From positions 186,001 through 250,000 of the forward strand of contig JAUSZU010000001.1 in assembly GCA_030817875.1 (NCBI GenBank): DNA of 64,000 bases, written 5' to 3'. Position 1 is the first letter of the stretch; each line of letters begins with the position of its first letter. The position numbers were made by a program, and so were the translations under genes. Positions 1 through 8,135 of this stretch are shown here, one piece after another. Below the pieces are notes generated by a model, which was not told where the DNA came from, ran no database searches, and saw only the letters and a list, made by a program, of their open reading frames with translations. The stretch comes from Flavobacterium sp. W4I14 (lineage in GTDB: Bacteria; Bacteroidota; Bacteroidia; Sphingobacteriales; Sphingobacteriaceae).

Positions 1-697
1 GTAATCTGGTATTATCGATAATTTGTGTTTCGCTGCTGTTATTGCTGCCAATCATATCGTTGTTTAACATGGCATCTACATTCCAGTTTTCTTTTTTTGC
101 TTTTGCAGCCATAAAACCAGAGCCTAATAAAGATTGTTCTTCACCGCTTACGGCTACAAAAATTATAGTGGCAGAAAATTTATATTGACTCATAATTCTT
201 GCAGCCTCAATTACGCCTGCAACACCACTGCCATCATCATTGGCGCCAGGTGCATCACTGGTTCTGTTCATTACATCGGTAACACGGCTATCAAGGTGTC
301 CGCTCACCACATAAACACGTTTGTCGTTTGCATCAGTGCCTTTTAATATGGCTACAGCATTGCCCAAAAGTGTAGGCTGATCTACTCTTTTGCCATCGGG
401 TTTAAATGTAATGGTATCCAAGTATGCCGTAAGCCTGCCATCACCTTGCTTGGCAAACTGATTAAACTTATTTACAACCCAATTTCTGGCAGCTCCAATT
501 CCTTTCGTTTTACTTTTAATATCACTAAGCGTATTTCTTGTTCCGAAAGAAACCATTTTACTGATATATGATTTTAGAGAATCCTGGTTTACAGCCTTAA
601 CCATTTTATCAATATCCTGATTTCGGTTAACTACAACCTGTGCCTGTAGAGATAAACTTATGGTAAGAAGAAGTAGGAGTGTGTAGATTTTTTTCAT
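1..697 (-). CDS. M28-family zinc aminopeptidase, exported (3' end outside window)
   Basis: The minus-strand reading frame starts at the ATG at 697-695 and runs off the left edge with 232 codons visible. Residues 1-20 are a signal peptide ending LQAQ. The metallopeptidase M28 zinc ligands are visible in order: His134 in SGHLDS, Asp154 in GANDDGSG, the Glu pair 186-187 in SGEEQ, and Asp214 in NNDMIG. This is the usual order for secreted M28 aminopeptidases, which remove N-terminal residues from peptides in the periplasm or outside the cell. The last zinc-ligand His and the C-terminal part are missing only because the window ends. The next gene upstream (851-1471) has the same direction but lies 150 bp away behind its own terminator, so this is probably a separate unit. 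The family call is firm; the substrate is unknown. Confidence 0.9.
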   Translation of the reverse strand, partial: MKKIYTLLLLLTISLSLQAQVVVNRNQDIDKMVKAVNQDSLKSYISKMVSFGTRNTLSDIKSKTKGIGAARNWVVNKFNQFAKQGDGRLTAYLDTITFKPDGKRVDQPTLLGNAVAILKGTDANDKRVYVVSGHLDSRVTDVMNRTSDAPGANDDGSGVAGVIEAARIMSQYKFSATIIFVAVSGEEQSLLGSGFMAAKAKKENWNVDAMLNNDMIGSNNSSETQIIDNTRL

Positions 698-800
698 CTG
701 TCGGTTTTTTCAGAAACAATGATTTTATTTAAAACGAATATATTGAATGATTGCTTGAATAAAGGAGGTTTAAACCTAATCTCTTGTAACATTTTGGGCA

Positions 801-832
801 TAAAAAAGCCCTTTGAAATTAATCAAAGGGCC
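801..832 (-). terminator. Rho-independent terminator after the M16-like gene
   Basis: A perfect 9-bp stem (GCCCTTTGA at 808-816 paired with 823-831, loop of 6) is followed on the minus strand by a run of T (A-run at 802-807 on the plus strand). It sits 20 bp beyond the stop of the gene at 851-1471. Confidence 0.75.
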
Positions 833-850
833 TCAAATTTAATTTTAATA

Positions 851-1471
851 TTACCTTGCCACAGTTAATGCAAGTTCTTGTGTGCGGTTCCAGTTGCCAA
901 AAGCTTTTTTAGCTGAAGCTTTGGCTGTATTTAATTCAACATCTCCGGCAATGGTTAAAAATGTTTTTTCTGGAGAGATCTGGCTGTAAAAGTATTTAAC
1001 ATCTGCCAAGGTTAATGCATTGATCGAATTTTCATTTACCGTTTGGTCATAATCGTAATCATGCGATTTTAAGCTAGTCAATAGTTTTGCTTTAGCCGTA
1101 TTTAAAGTATGCTGATCAATAGTAGCATGTTGAATTAGTTGGGCCATTACTGCCAGATCTTTTTCAAGATCGGTACTGGTGGTCGCCAGTTTGCCGCTAT
1201 TGTCGTTGAAACTAATATTCGGGTTTTTACCTGCATTTTCGTTTAACACCGCATTTAATAATTCAACAACACCATCTTTTTTATGGCCGAAAGCTTTGCT
1301 ATCCAGCGTAAAACTCGAGTATGCTTTTGGCGACTTGTCATTTTCAGATATGATGATGTTCATACCATTTTTGAGTTTATAGCCAACAGGTTCTTTAAAA
1401 GATTGTGCTTTAGCAGTGTAAATGCATAGCAAGCTTAACGCTGCAATGAAGGTTTTTTTGATTTTGTTCAT
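851..1471 (-). CDS. Small exported M16 (insulinase)-like protein lacking the zinc motif
   Basis: A 206-residue protein with a signal peptide ending AKAQ at residue 23. The mature part follows the pattern of one M16 peptidase domain: an early KLKNGMNIIIS strand (the family has a similar LxNGLxV strand) and a closing part with TLADVKYFYSQ, TIAGDVE and KKAFGNW, as at the end of an M16 N-terminal domain. The HxxEH zinc motif expected after the first strands is absent; the region reads DGVVELLNAVLNENAG. The length is about half of a normal two-domain M16 protein. It is therefore probably a non-catalytic M16-like domain, comparable to the inactive partner subunits known for this family. No active M16 partner is adjacent. 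The fold assignment is by motif pattern only; a stand-alone regulatory or binding role is inference. Confidence 0.6.
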   Translation of the reverse strand: MNKIKKTFIAALSLLCIYTAKAQSFKEPVGYKLKNGMNIIISENDKSPKAYSSFTLDSKAFGHKKDGVVELLNAVLNENAGKNPNISFNDNSGKLATTSTDLEKDLAVMAQLIQHATIDQHTLNTAKAKLLTSLKSHDYDYDQTVNENSINALTLADVKYFYSQISPEKTFLTIAGDVELNTAKASAKKAFGNWNRTQELALTVAR

Positions 1472-1703
1472 TTTGTTCTTTCTGTTTTATGGATGATGCT
1501 TTAATTTGGTGTACGTCTTTAGGCTAATTTGACATTATCTAGGCATTGGATGGGTTAAAATCCTAGACGAACGGGCGTATATACGTGATAAAGACTTGAA
1601 TAGTTTTTGCAAATATATACTTTATTCATTTTGTTCATTATTTATTTGTGAAAATATTATCCAAGTTGTGCTGGGTTTTAATTGCAGCGATAACCCGATA
1701 GTG

Positions 1704-1745
1704 ATGAACTTTCTAATAATTGACGATCATGTAATCGTTAGGGGT
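1704..1745 (+). pseudogene. Possible 5' fragment of a response-regulator gene
   Basis: Within a longer open frame starting at 1596, the codons from the ATG at 1704 read MNFLIIDDHVIVR, which matches the first beta strand and acidic pocket (DDH) of NarL/FixJ-type receiver domains. After about 13 codons the similarity stops and the frame becomes cysteine-rich nonsense that ends at 1802. No further receiver motifs (phospho-acceptor Asp, Lys) follow in any plus frame. This looks like a decayed or deleted gene start, but it is a very short match and could be chance. Confidence 0.3.
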
Positions 1746-1920
1746 AAAGTGAGTCACCCTTGCAGCTTGAAAATGATTGCTGAATGTACTTGTTGCATAT
1801 AAGATGATTTCAACCCTTTATATATGGGGTTAAGCCAAAACTAAGCATCTCATCTGTAGGCTACTGAGGAGGATGATTTAGCTGCCGATCGTTATGGGTA
1901 ACAGGCAATTTCATTAATTT

Positions 1921-2320
1921 GTGCCATTCGACACCAGCAAAAATAATTTAACCTCGGAGGGGGGAGGGATGCACACAGATATGAAGATCCGTGTTTATCT
2001 GTGCTCATCTGTGGTTAAAATGCTTAACTTAATGACATTGGGGTAATGGGTAATGTGCCATTCGACACCAGCAAAAATAATTTAACCACAGATGGGAAGG
2101 GATGCACACAGATATGAAAATCCGTGTTTATCTGTGCTCATCTGTGGTTAAAACGCTTAACTTAATGCCATTGGGGTAATGGGTAATGTGCCATTCGACA
2201 CCAGCAAAAATTATTTAGCCACAGATGGGAAGGGATGCACACAGATATGAAAATCCGTGTTTATTTGTGCTCATCTGTGGTTAAAATACTTAACTTAATG
2301 ACATTGCGGTAAAGGGTAAA
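1921..2320. repeat. Three tandem copies of a 134-bp palindromic unit
   Basis: Copies begin at 1921, 2055 and 2188, each with GTGCCATTCGACACCAGC. Unit lengths are 134 and 133 bp, with few differences between copies. Each copy contains an inverted repeat, AACCACAGATG paired with CATCTGTGGTT (the first copy is altered in its left arm to AACCTCGGAGG), enclosing a second inner pair CACAGATA / TATCTGTG. No open reading frame runs through them. The rest of the 963-bp gap 1472-2434 holds only the short receiver-like fragment at 1704 and the terminator at 2349. Confidence 0.9.
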
Positions 2321-2348
2321 GCCGATTACCATAACCTGCAAAATGGCT

Positions 2349-2396
2349 AAAGAAAAAGCACAGGTGTTCTTAAAACAATGGCGGTGCTTTTTCTTT
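2349..2396 (-). terminator. Terminator hairpin downstream of the RsbQ-like gene
   Basis: A perfect 13-bp inverted repeat (AAAGAAAAAGCAC at 2349-2361 with its complement at 2384-2396, loop of 22). On the minus strand the second arm ends in a T-rich run, and it lies 39 bp after the stop of the gene at 2435-3271. Because the arms are A/T-rich on both sides it could also act on the plus strand. Confidence 0.6.
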
Positions 2397-2434
2397 GCTG
2401 AAAGGTTTTTAATTTATGTCTGGCTGAAAGACCA

Positions 2435-3271
2435 TTAAGAGGCATACAGGTGGTCAGATGCCGATTTTAAAGGGATATCTTCAATAAAGTCTTTTATTTC
2501 CCTGATGGTTTCTTCTGGTTCGCTGATGTGTGGAAAATGCCCTGTGGCTTTCATTACAACAAAAAAATTCTCTGGTGTATTTTTATGGATAAATTCGCCG
2601 GCTGATAAGGGAGCCATAATATCGTTCGAACTTTGGAGGGTAAGGCTTGGCACACCGAGGTTTTTTAATTTGTCTCTATAATCGGCCTTAAAGGTAGCCA
2701 TTGCAAAGGCCAGGGCCACGTTTGGGTCGGTAGCTTCAAAACATTCCTGTAAAAAGTCAGCCAATTCGGGTTTTAAAGGGGTATTCATTACTACTGGTGC
2801 CAATTGTTTGCTCCAGGCTATATAATCATCTGCTATGTGCTCAAATATGGTTTCAATATCTTCAATATTAAATCCTCCTATATAATCACGATCATTTAAG
2901 TACCTTGGCGAAGGGCCAATAAAAACTAATTTTTTAAATGCTTCTGGCATCTGTAATGCGGCAATCATGCCAATCATGCTGCTTACTGAGTGACCAACAA
3001 AAATAATGTTAGTTAGATCAAGCGCTTCTATGATATCGATTACATCACAGGCATATCCTTCGAGTGTAGCATATTTCCGTTGGTCGTATTGGCTTAGGTC
3101 TGAATCGCCAGATCCAACATAATCAAATAATATTACTTTGTAGGATTGGAGAAAAGCATCTGTAATAAATTTCCAGGAACTTTGCGCACAGCCGAAGCCA
3201 TGGGCAAATACAATTACCTGGCTCCCTTCACCAAGGATTTTTACATTATTTCTGATCAGTATAGGATGCAA
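2435..3271 (-). CDS. RsbQ/KAI2-type alpha/beta hydrolase
   Basis: A cytosolic 278-residue alpha/beta hydrolase without a signal peptide. The triad is visible: Ser95 in GHSVSS, Asp217 in SSND, His245 in TGHFPH; the oxyanion loop is HGFGCAQ. Stretches such as LFDYVGSG-SDL, LEGYACDV and FIGPSPRY are hallmarks of the RsbQ family, which includes the Bacillus stress regulator RsbQ and the plant receptors D14 and KAI2. In Bacillus, RsbQ works with the PAS-phosphatase RsbP; no such partner or kinase lies nearby, so the gene is an orphan here and its role (signal hydrolase or ordinary esterase) is open. A terminator follows at 2349. It is divergent from the gene at 3430. Confidence 0.85.
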   Translation of the reverse strand: MHPILIRNNVKILGEGSQVIVFAHGFGCAQSSWKFITDAFLQSYKVILFDYVGSGDSDLSQYDQRKYATLEGYACDVIDIIEALDLTNIIFVGHSVSSMIGMIAALQMPEAFKKLVFIGPSPRYLNDRDYIGGFNIEDIETIFEHIADDYIAWSKQLAPVVMNTPLKPELADFLQECFEATDPNVALAFAMATFKADYRDKLKNLGVPSLTLQSSNDIMAPLSAGEFIHKNTPENFFVVMKATGHFPHISEPEETIREIKDFIEDIPLKSASDHLYAS

Positions 3272-3429
3272 AATGTTTGGCTTTAATTCTATATTAAGTT
3301 AGGTAATGTTATTTGTTTTTTTTGAAAAAAATAAATAATGAACGAAATACATTGCTTATCAGCTAATATTTTATGTTTTGCACTTAATTGTTATCTTGCG
3401 TTATATCTATACTAAAACGATTAAGTTGT

Positions 3430-5508
3430 ATGAGAAACAGTATTTCTATATTATTGATAATATGCTTTTCGGCATTTTGCGCGCAGAGCCAGGTAAATCT
3501 AAAAGCCTTTAAAGCTAACGGAGCTACCGTTTCTTCCAATCAAAAAGAACTCGTGCTCACCTGGCCAGCTGGTAAAGGAGTTTTAGGTAAAATGATTTTA
3601 GATCTTGATCGTACCAAACCATTGTTTAAAAGTTTGTTGTTAGGTAAGCAAGGTGCCTTTAAAGAAGTTGCTGCTCATCTCGACCCTGGATTTGTGCTGA
3701 GAATAGGTAAGCGCACATTAAGTCCAAACAGTGGGGGCTGGGATGTTTTTTTCGACCGGGTTCCAACCAGACCATATACCACAAACGTTGTAAAATTCGA
3801 AAAAGGGGCAGCCAGTGTTTCTACGAAGGGCTCGCAAACTGTAGTGCGAATAAATGGAGTTCAATGCGAAAACTTTAGCGGTGCTTTAGAAATAACACTT
3901 TACAATGGAAGTCCTTTGTTTAATGTGGCTGCAGTTGTATCAACCTCAAAAGATTCTACAGCCATTTTATACGATGCCGGATTGCTTAGCAAAAAAGATA
4001 TCTGGTCTAATATCGCCTGGTCTGATGTAAAAGGAAATCTTCAGCGCGAAAAGGCTGCACAAGCAGATCCAAGTGAAAACTTGGAAGTAAAATACCGTAC
4101 CGTTATCGGCGAAAACAATGGCGGAAGTTTGGCCGTTTTTCCTGCTCCGCATCAATATTTCTATCCCTTAGATGAAGCTTTTAACCTTAAATTTACCTGG
4201 AAAGGAAGCAACTATTTAAACTTAATCCCCGACTTTGGTATTGGGATCAGGCAGGATCCATTGGGCGATAAACGTTATGTGCCCTGGTTTAATGCGCCAC
4301 CAAATACCCAACAGCGCCTTAATTTTTTCTGTTTATTGAGCACCGGGAAGGCGGGAGCAGCGTTGGATGAAGTTAAAAAATTTACGCATAATGATACTTA
4401 TGTGCCCTTGGCAGGTTATAAAACAATGGCCAGTCATTTCCACAATGAGTTTATTTCGGACGTAGTGCTGAGCGGAAAAGCCGTTCCGGAAAAGCCCGAA
4501 TTTGTTGAGGTATTGAAAAAGACTGGTTTAAATATTGTTAAGCTTGCCGAATTTCACGGACCAGGCCACCCCAAAGGACCGGATTCTGTTCGTTTAAAAG
4601 AATTAGATGCCTTGTTTAAACAGACTAAAAGATTATCTGATCCTAATTTTTTACTGTTACCGGGAGAAGAAGCCAATAATTTTTATGGAGGACATTGGCT
4701 GGCATTTTTTCCTAAACCAATTTATTGGATTATGTCGAGAAAAAGCGACCAGCCTTTCGAAACCAACGACCCGAAATATGGTAAAGTTTACCGCATTAAT
4801 GATAAAGCAGAAATGCTTAAACTATTGGAACAAGAACATGGTTTAGCCTGGACTGCCCATGCCCGAACAAAGGCCTCGACAGGTTATCCAGACAAATATA
4901 AAGAAGAAAACTTTTTTAAATCGGAGACTTTTATGGGCGCAGCCTGGAAGGCCATTCCAGGAGATCTTTCGTTGCCAACCTTAAGTAAAAGGGTATTGAA
5001 TCTGATGGATGATATGGCCAACTGGGGTTTGAAAAAACATATTATTTCAGAGGCTGATATCTTTACCATTACTGAGCAAAATGAAATGTATGCACACTTA
5101 AACGTGAATTATTTGCAGTTGGATAAGGTACCTAATTATGCAGATGGCTGGCAGCCTGTTTTAGATGTAATGCGGAAAGGAAAGTTTTTTGTATCAACAG
5201 GTGAGGTATTGATCCCGAGTTTTAATGTTAATGAAAAGGGAGCAGGAGAGACTTTGAAGATTGATAATAGTGGAAAAGCAAAGATAAATATGCAACTCAA
5301 CTGGACATTCCCCTTAAGCTTTGTCGAAATTGTATCGGGTGATGGAACGAAGGTTTATCGCAACCGTATTAATTTGAATGCTACACAGGCTTTTGGGAAA
5401 AAGGATTTTAGTTGGCCAGTTAATTTAAAAGGGCGTAAGTGGGTAAGGGTAGAGGCCTGGGATATTGCAACCAACGGTGCTTTTACACAAATGGTTTGGT
5501 TGGAATAG
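3430..5508 (+). CDS. Large exported PHP-like protein of unknown function
   Basis: The start is taken at the ATG at 3430, because it gives a 692-residue protein with a clean signal peptide (MRNSISILLIICFSAFCAQSQ); an upstream in-frame ATG at 3388 would add 14 residues before it. The N-terminal ~300 residues look like a beta-rich sugar-binding or sandwich region. The middle has a run of potential metal ligands in PHP-phosphoesterase order: HFHNEF, KLAEFHGPGH, LPGEEANN, YGGHW and TAHART. The C-terminal ~120 residues resemble a small beta domain. I do not recognise a characterised homologue. A metal-dependent hydrolase acting in the periplasm is the best inference. It stands alone between a divergent gene and an 800-bp repeat-filled spacer. 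Confidence 0.65.
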   Translation: MRNSISILLIICFSAFCAQSQVNLKAFKANGATVSSNQKELVLTWPAGKGVLGKMILDLDRTKPLFKSLLLGKQGAFKEVAAHLDPGFVLRIGKRTLSPNSGGWDVFFDRVPTRPYTTNVVKFEKGAASVSTKGSQTVVRINGVQCENFSGALEITLYNGSPLFNVAAVVSTSKDSTAILYDAGLLSKKDIWSNIAWSDVKGNLQREKAAQADPSENLEVKYRTVIGENNGGSLAVFPAPHQYFYPLDEAFNLKFTWKGSNYLNLIPDFGIGIRQDPLGDKRYVPWFNAPPNTQQRLNFFCLLSTGKAGAALDEVKKFTHNDTYVPLAGYKTMASHFHNEFISDVVLSGKAVPEKPEFVEVLKKTGLNIVKLAEFHGPGHPKGPDSVRLKELDALFKQTKRLSDPNFLLLPGEEANNFYGGHWLAFFPKPIYWIMSRKSDQPFETNDPKYGKVYRINDKAEMLKLLEQEHGLAWTAHARTKASTGYPDKYKEENFFKSETFMGAAWKAIPGDLSLPTLSKRVLNLMDDMANWGLKKHIISEADIFTITEQNEMYAHLNVNYLQLDKVPNYADGWQPVLDVMRKGKFFVSTGEVLIPSFNVNEKGAGETLKIDNSGKAKINMQLNWTFPLSFVEIVSGDGTKVYRNRINLNATQAFGKKDFSWPVNLKGRKWVRVEAWDIATNGAFTQMVWLE

Positions 5509-6307
5509 TTGTACTGCCATTCTGAGGGATAATTTATTGTATAAAAATCAATATGAATGACGTGTATAATTCAATATTTCTTTTGCCCTATGACTCATCC
5601 TTGCCTCGGCTCGCCGCCGCCGATGGGGCTCTTTCTTTTTGTTGTCAAAAAGAAACAAAAAACACCGGCTGAAAATTTTTCTTTCGAAGCTAGTGGGTTG
5701 GCTGGGTCGGTGGAGCCCGAAAAATTTGTTAGGCCGGATTTAAGCAGAACGAAGATATGGTGCTATGGCCCAGTTGGGTGGAATGCATAAGCAATAAAGG
5801 GTTGATTAATAAATAATTACAAAATAATGTCAATGGTGGCGCAGCGAAGAATCTCTAAGTGATAAAACACCTAAACTTATACGATCTGTCATCCTAAGGG
5901 GTAATTTATTTCATAATGATAGGAGGATTTAAAGGATTAAATCTCCTCAGATTATCGTCATTGCGAGAAGGCTTTTTCAGCCGGCGAAGCAATCTTAATG
6001 CATTCGCTATAACCCATAGCTGTAAGATTGCTTCGTCGTTCCTCCTAGCAATGATGATTCTAAACTTAAATGCGCTTACATGTCTTAGATGGTAAAATAA
6101 CAATGCTATATTCGAAAAAGACCATGAATTAGTGTTCAAAAGTACCTTCGAAGACCAATTTGATGTTCATGAGTACAAAAAGGTACTTACGAACTCCAAC
6201 GTCGAGTTTCCGTGTTTTTGTGCTTCCGTGGCAAAATTGGTTTTCTAGTGTTTGGTGGGTAACCAAACAGCGTAAGGATTTAATATATGGATTGAATAGT
6301 AGTCCTA
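5509..6307. other. Repeat-filled intergenic spacer, no gene supported
   Basis: About 800 bp without a credible gene. It holds a GC-richer block at 5588-5790 with a perfect 10-bp hairpin (TTTCTTTTTG at 5632-5641 and its complement 5646-5655), the palindromic element at 5956, and a TTTCCGTGnTTTTnGTG...TCCGTGGCAAAA stretch (6207-6235) that recurs at 58203-58230. The open frames here (for example 5557-5790) have no start signal or family resemblance and read as translated repeats. Confidence 0.7.
5956..6055. repeat. Interspersed palindromic element, class CGTCATTGCGA
   Basis: Begins CGTCATTGCGAGAAGG, contains GCGAAGCAATCTTA and its inverted copy TAAGATTGCTTCG near the other end. Related copies lie at 41897-41991 and 53054-53148, both exactly 95 bp. 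This copy is the most diverged at its right end. Confidence 0.85.
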
Positions 6308-6874
6308 TTATTGTGCAGATTCTTCACTGTGTTCAGAATGACAGCCGTTTTCAAAATGAAATTGCGTTATTGCATCAATTCTAAACCTTCTAATAGCGAG
6401 ATAAAAAAAAGTAATAGAATATAAACCAGCCAACAATCCCGCACATACAGCAGATGGGGTGATTCCGAAATCGTGATTTTTAGGAAAAGAAAAGTGCAGT
6501 GTGAGCATCAATGCAAATACCACCAAAATGCTATACAATCCATTTAAACCTGCTTTTTTCAATATAGAAGGATAACCTGTAATTTTTTCGTCTATTTTAT
6601 AGTTAATGGCACCAGAGTGTTGAAGCAGTTTTATTTTCTTTAGGATATCAAGGGTAATCATAAACGGCAGTAATAAAGACATAGGCAATAGAAACCTGGC
6701 CAGATTTTGTTCACCGCTAAATAAATGCACTGAATTTTGAGCTTTGAAAGCAAAATAGGGTACCACAGTATTCAATACTGTGTTCGGGATAAGGTGTATC
6801 AGCAGGTTTTTGCGCACAAACTTTCGCCAGTTCAATACTTTTGTCTGCTCATCATGTATCACTTCATCAGACAT
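6308..6874 (-). CDS. Small integral membrane protein at the end of the lipid operon
   Basis: A 188-residue protein with three clear hydrophobic segments (about residues 60-80, 112-132 and 140-162) and a weaker one at residues 28-45, so probably four membrane spans. I do not recognise the family. Its ATG overlaps the stop of the upstream acyltransferase gene by 8 bp, so it is very likely translated as part of the same operon and may help move or anchor the product. The last dozen codons (GCHSEHSEESAQ) are read from an interspersed repeat (6318-6344), so the native C-terminus was probably replaced or extended when the repeat arrived. Confidence 0.7.
   Translation of the reverse strand: MSDEVIHDEQTKVLNWRKFVRKNLLIHLIPNTVLNTVVPYFAFKAQNSVHLFSGEQNLARFLLPMSLLLPFMITLDILKKIKLLQHSGAINYKIDEKITGYPSILKKAGLNGLYSILVVFALMLTLHFSFPKNHDFGITPSAVCAGLLAGLYSITFFYLAIRRFRIDAITQFHFENGCHSEHSEESAQ
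6318..6344. repeat. Short interspersed repeat overlapping the 3' end of a gene
   Basis: AGATTCTTCACTG...CAGAATGACAG is the reverse complement of the element at 53311-53336 (GTCATTCTGAA...CAGTGAAGAATCT). It supplies the final codons of the membrane-protein gene at 6308-6874. Confidence 0.8.
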
Positions 6875-8135
6875 TGACCAATTCGTTTAAATTTTCCTTA
6901 ATCAGTTCCATTACCCTGTCTTTGATCTGCCAGGCTTCAAATTCCCGAAGGAATGATTCGTTTGACATAAAAGAGAAATCCAGCTGTCCGTTAAAAGTGC
7001 TGCATACCAATGTATTGGCATTTTTCCATGGGAAAGCAACCGTAGGACTATAAATGGTTTCAATAGAAAAATGCTGATAATCCTTCGGAATGTTTAAAAG
7101 CCCCATGTTGCTGAGCGTCACATCGTGTGTGCCCTTTGTTGTTTTCAAAAAGCCGATCATTTTATTTACTGATGAATGGAAATACTCGCTCATGTTTAAC
7201 AGGTCGTGGACTTTCATTTCTGCTACTTTTGCTTCCAGATCGGTTTTTAAGGTTCGGGTTTTTGTCCAGAAATCATTTTCGCCTTGTGCTAGTTTTAACT
7301 CCACAATAGGTGCAAAGGCAAACATGGTATCTTGTTTAATGGCTTGTACAAACCGCCTGATATCAACCGGACAGATCACTTTGCCATGGGCTTTGGTGCC
7401 CTGTACATGTTTAAAAGCTTCCATAAAGGCCACACAGATGGCTGCATGCACAGTTGTGTTTTCTTCCTTACACTTAATTAATAGGTTTTTGGTGTCTTCT
7501 GCACTGATTTTCCAATGAACGGCATAATTGCTCCTGTCTATATTATTGTTTGAAGTAGATTTAAAAAAGAAAAACAAACGGCCAAGCGCTGCAAAAATTT
7601 TCCCTTTAAAATGGCCCGCCTTACTGATTATAAAATCTTCTGGTAACAGGTCACGAACAGAAAGAAATGAAGGATATGGAGCCAGATCTTGTTCAGGATC
7701 ATCAATCAAAGTCATCAGCTCCCGCATTAAATTTAAAATGGTAGTTCCATCGCAAATACAGTGTGGAAGTACGAGCAAAAGGTCTGATTCGGTTTCGCCT
7801 TTTAACCAAACTAACCTGGCTAGTGGCTCATTTGGGGCATCAAAAAGTTTATACCATTCTATTTTTGATTGTTTTAACCAATCCTCGTCTGTTAAACGAT
7901 CAGTAATCCTAACGGGTATTTTTCTGATGTTTTCGTTTCGTACAAAATAGGGTGTTTTGCCTGTAGCATCGATATTCATTTGCAGCAGTGGATGTTTCTG
8001 CTGGATTTTAAACAGTGCCGTGTGCAAATTTTCTTCACTGATTTTACCCGAAATCTTAGCGCCGAAAACACAATTTAATGGTGTTTTGGAATCTACATGC
8101 ATTATTCTTTCGCCTAAAATTAATCTTCTTTTCAT
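6867..8135 (-). CDS. HxxxD acyltransferase (condensation/PapA-like), second copy
   Basis: A 422-residue cytosolic protein with the chloramphenicol-acetyltransferase-like fold signature: H125-C-I-C-D129-G130, where the first His of the canonical HHxxxDG is Pro124 but the catalytic second His is kept. A later NMG segment and PVDIRRF fit the condensation-domain / PapA / alcohol-acyltransferase superfamily, which moves an acyl group from a thioester carrier to an alcohol or amine. It is a paralogue of the gene just upstream (both begin MKR-L--GER). It shares 4 bp (ATGA) with that gene and 8 bp with the membrane-protein gene, so the three are translationally coupled. The substrate is inferred to be the lipid or sugar made by the operon. 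Confidence 0.8.
   Translation of the reverse strand: MKRRLILGERIMHVDSKTPLNCVFGAKISGKISEENLHTALFKIQQKHPLLQMNIDATGKTPYFVRNENIRKIPVRITDRLTDEDWLKQSKIEWYKLFDAPNEPLARLVWLKGETESDLLLVLPHCICDGTTILNLMRELMTLIDDPEQDLAPYPSFLSVRDLLPEDFIISKAGHFKGKIFAALGRLFFFFKSTSNNNIDRSNYAVHWKISAEDTKNLLIKCKEENTTVHAAICVAFMEAFKHVQGTKAHGKVICPVDIRRFVQAIKQDTMFAFAPIVELKLAQGENDFWTKTRTLKTDLEAKVAEMKVHDLLNMSEYFHSSVNKMIGFLKTTKGTHDVTLSNMGLLNIPKDYQHFSIETIYSPTVAFPWKNANTLVCSTFNGQLDFSFMSNESFLREFEAWQIKDRVMELIKENLNELVNV

Noticed and set aside
1921..2320. CRISPR array
   Set aside because: The three repeats are long (134 bp), contiguous, without unique spacers, and no cas gene is present.
5557..5790. Open frame of 77 codons in a GC-richer block
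   Set aside because: No signal peptide, family resemblance or start context; it coincides with a hairpin-bearing repeat-like block, so it is probably a translated repeat.
5906..6139. Minus-strand open frame of 77 codons
   Set aside because: It runs through the palindromic element at 5956 and shows only repeat-derived peptide.
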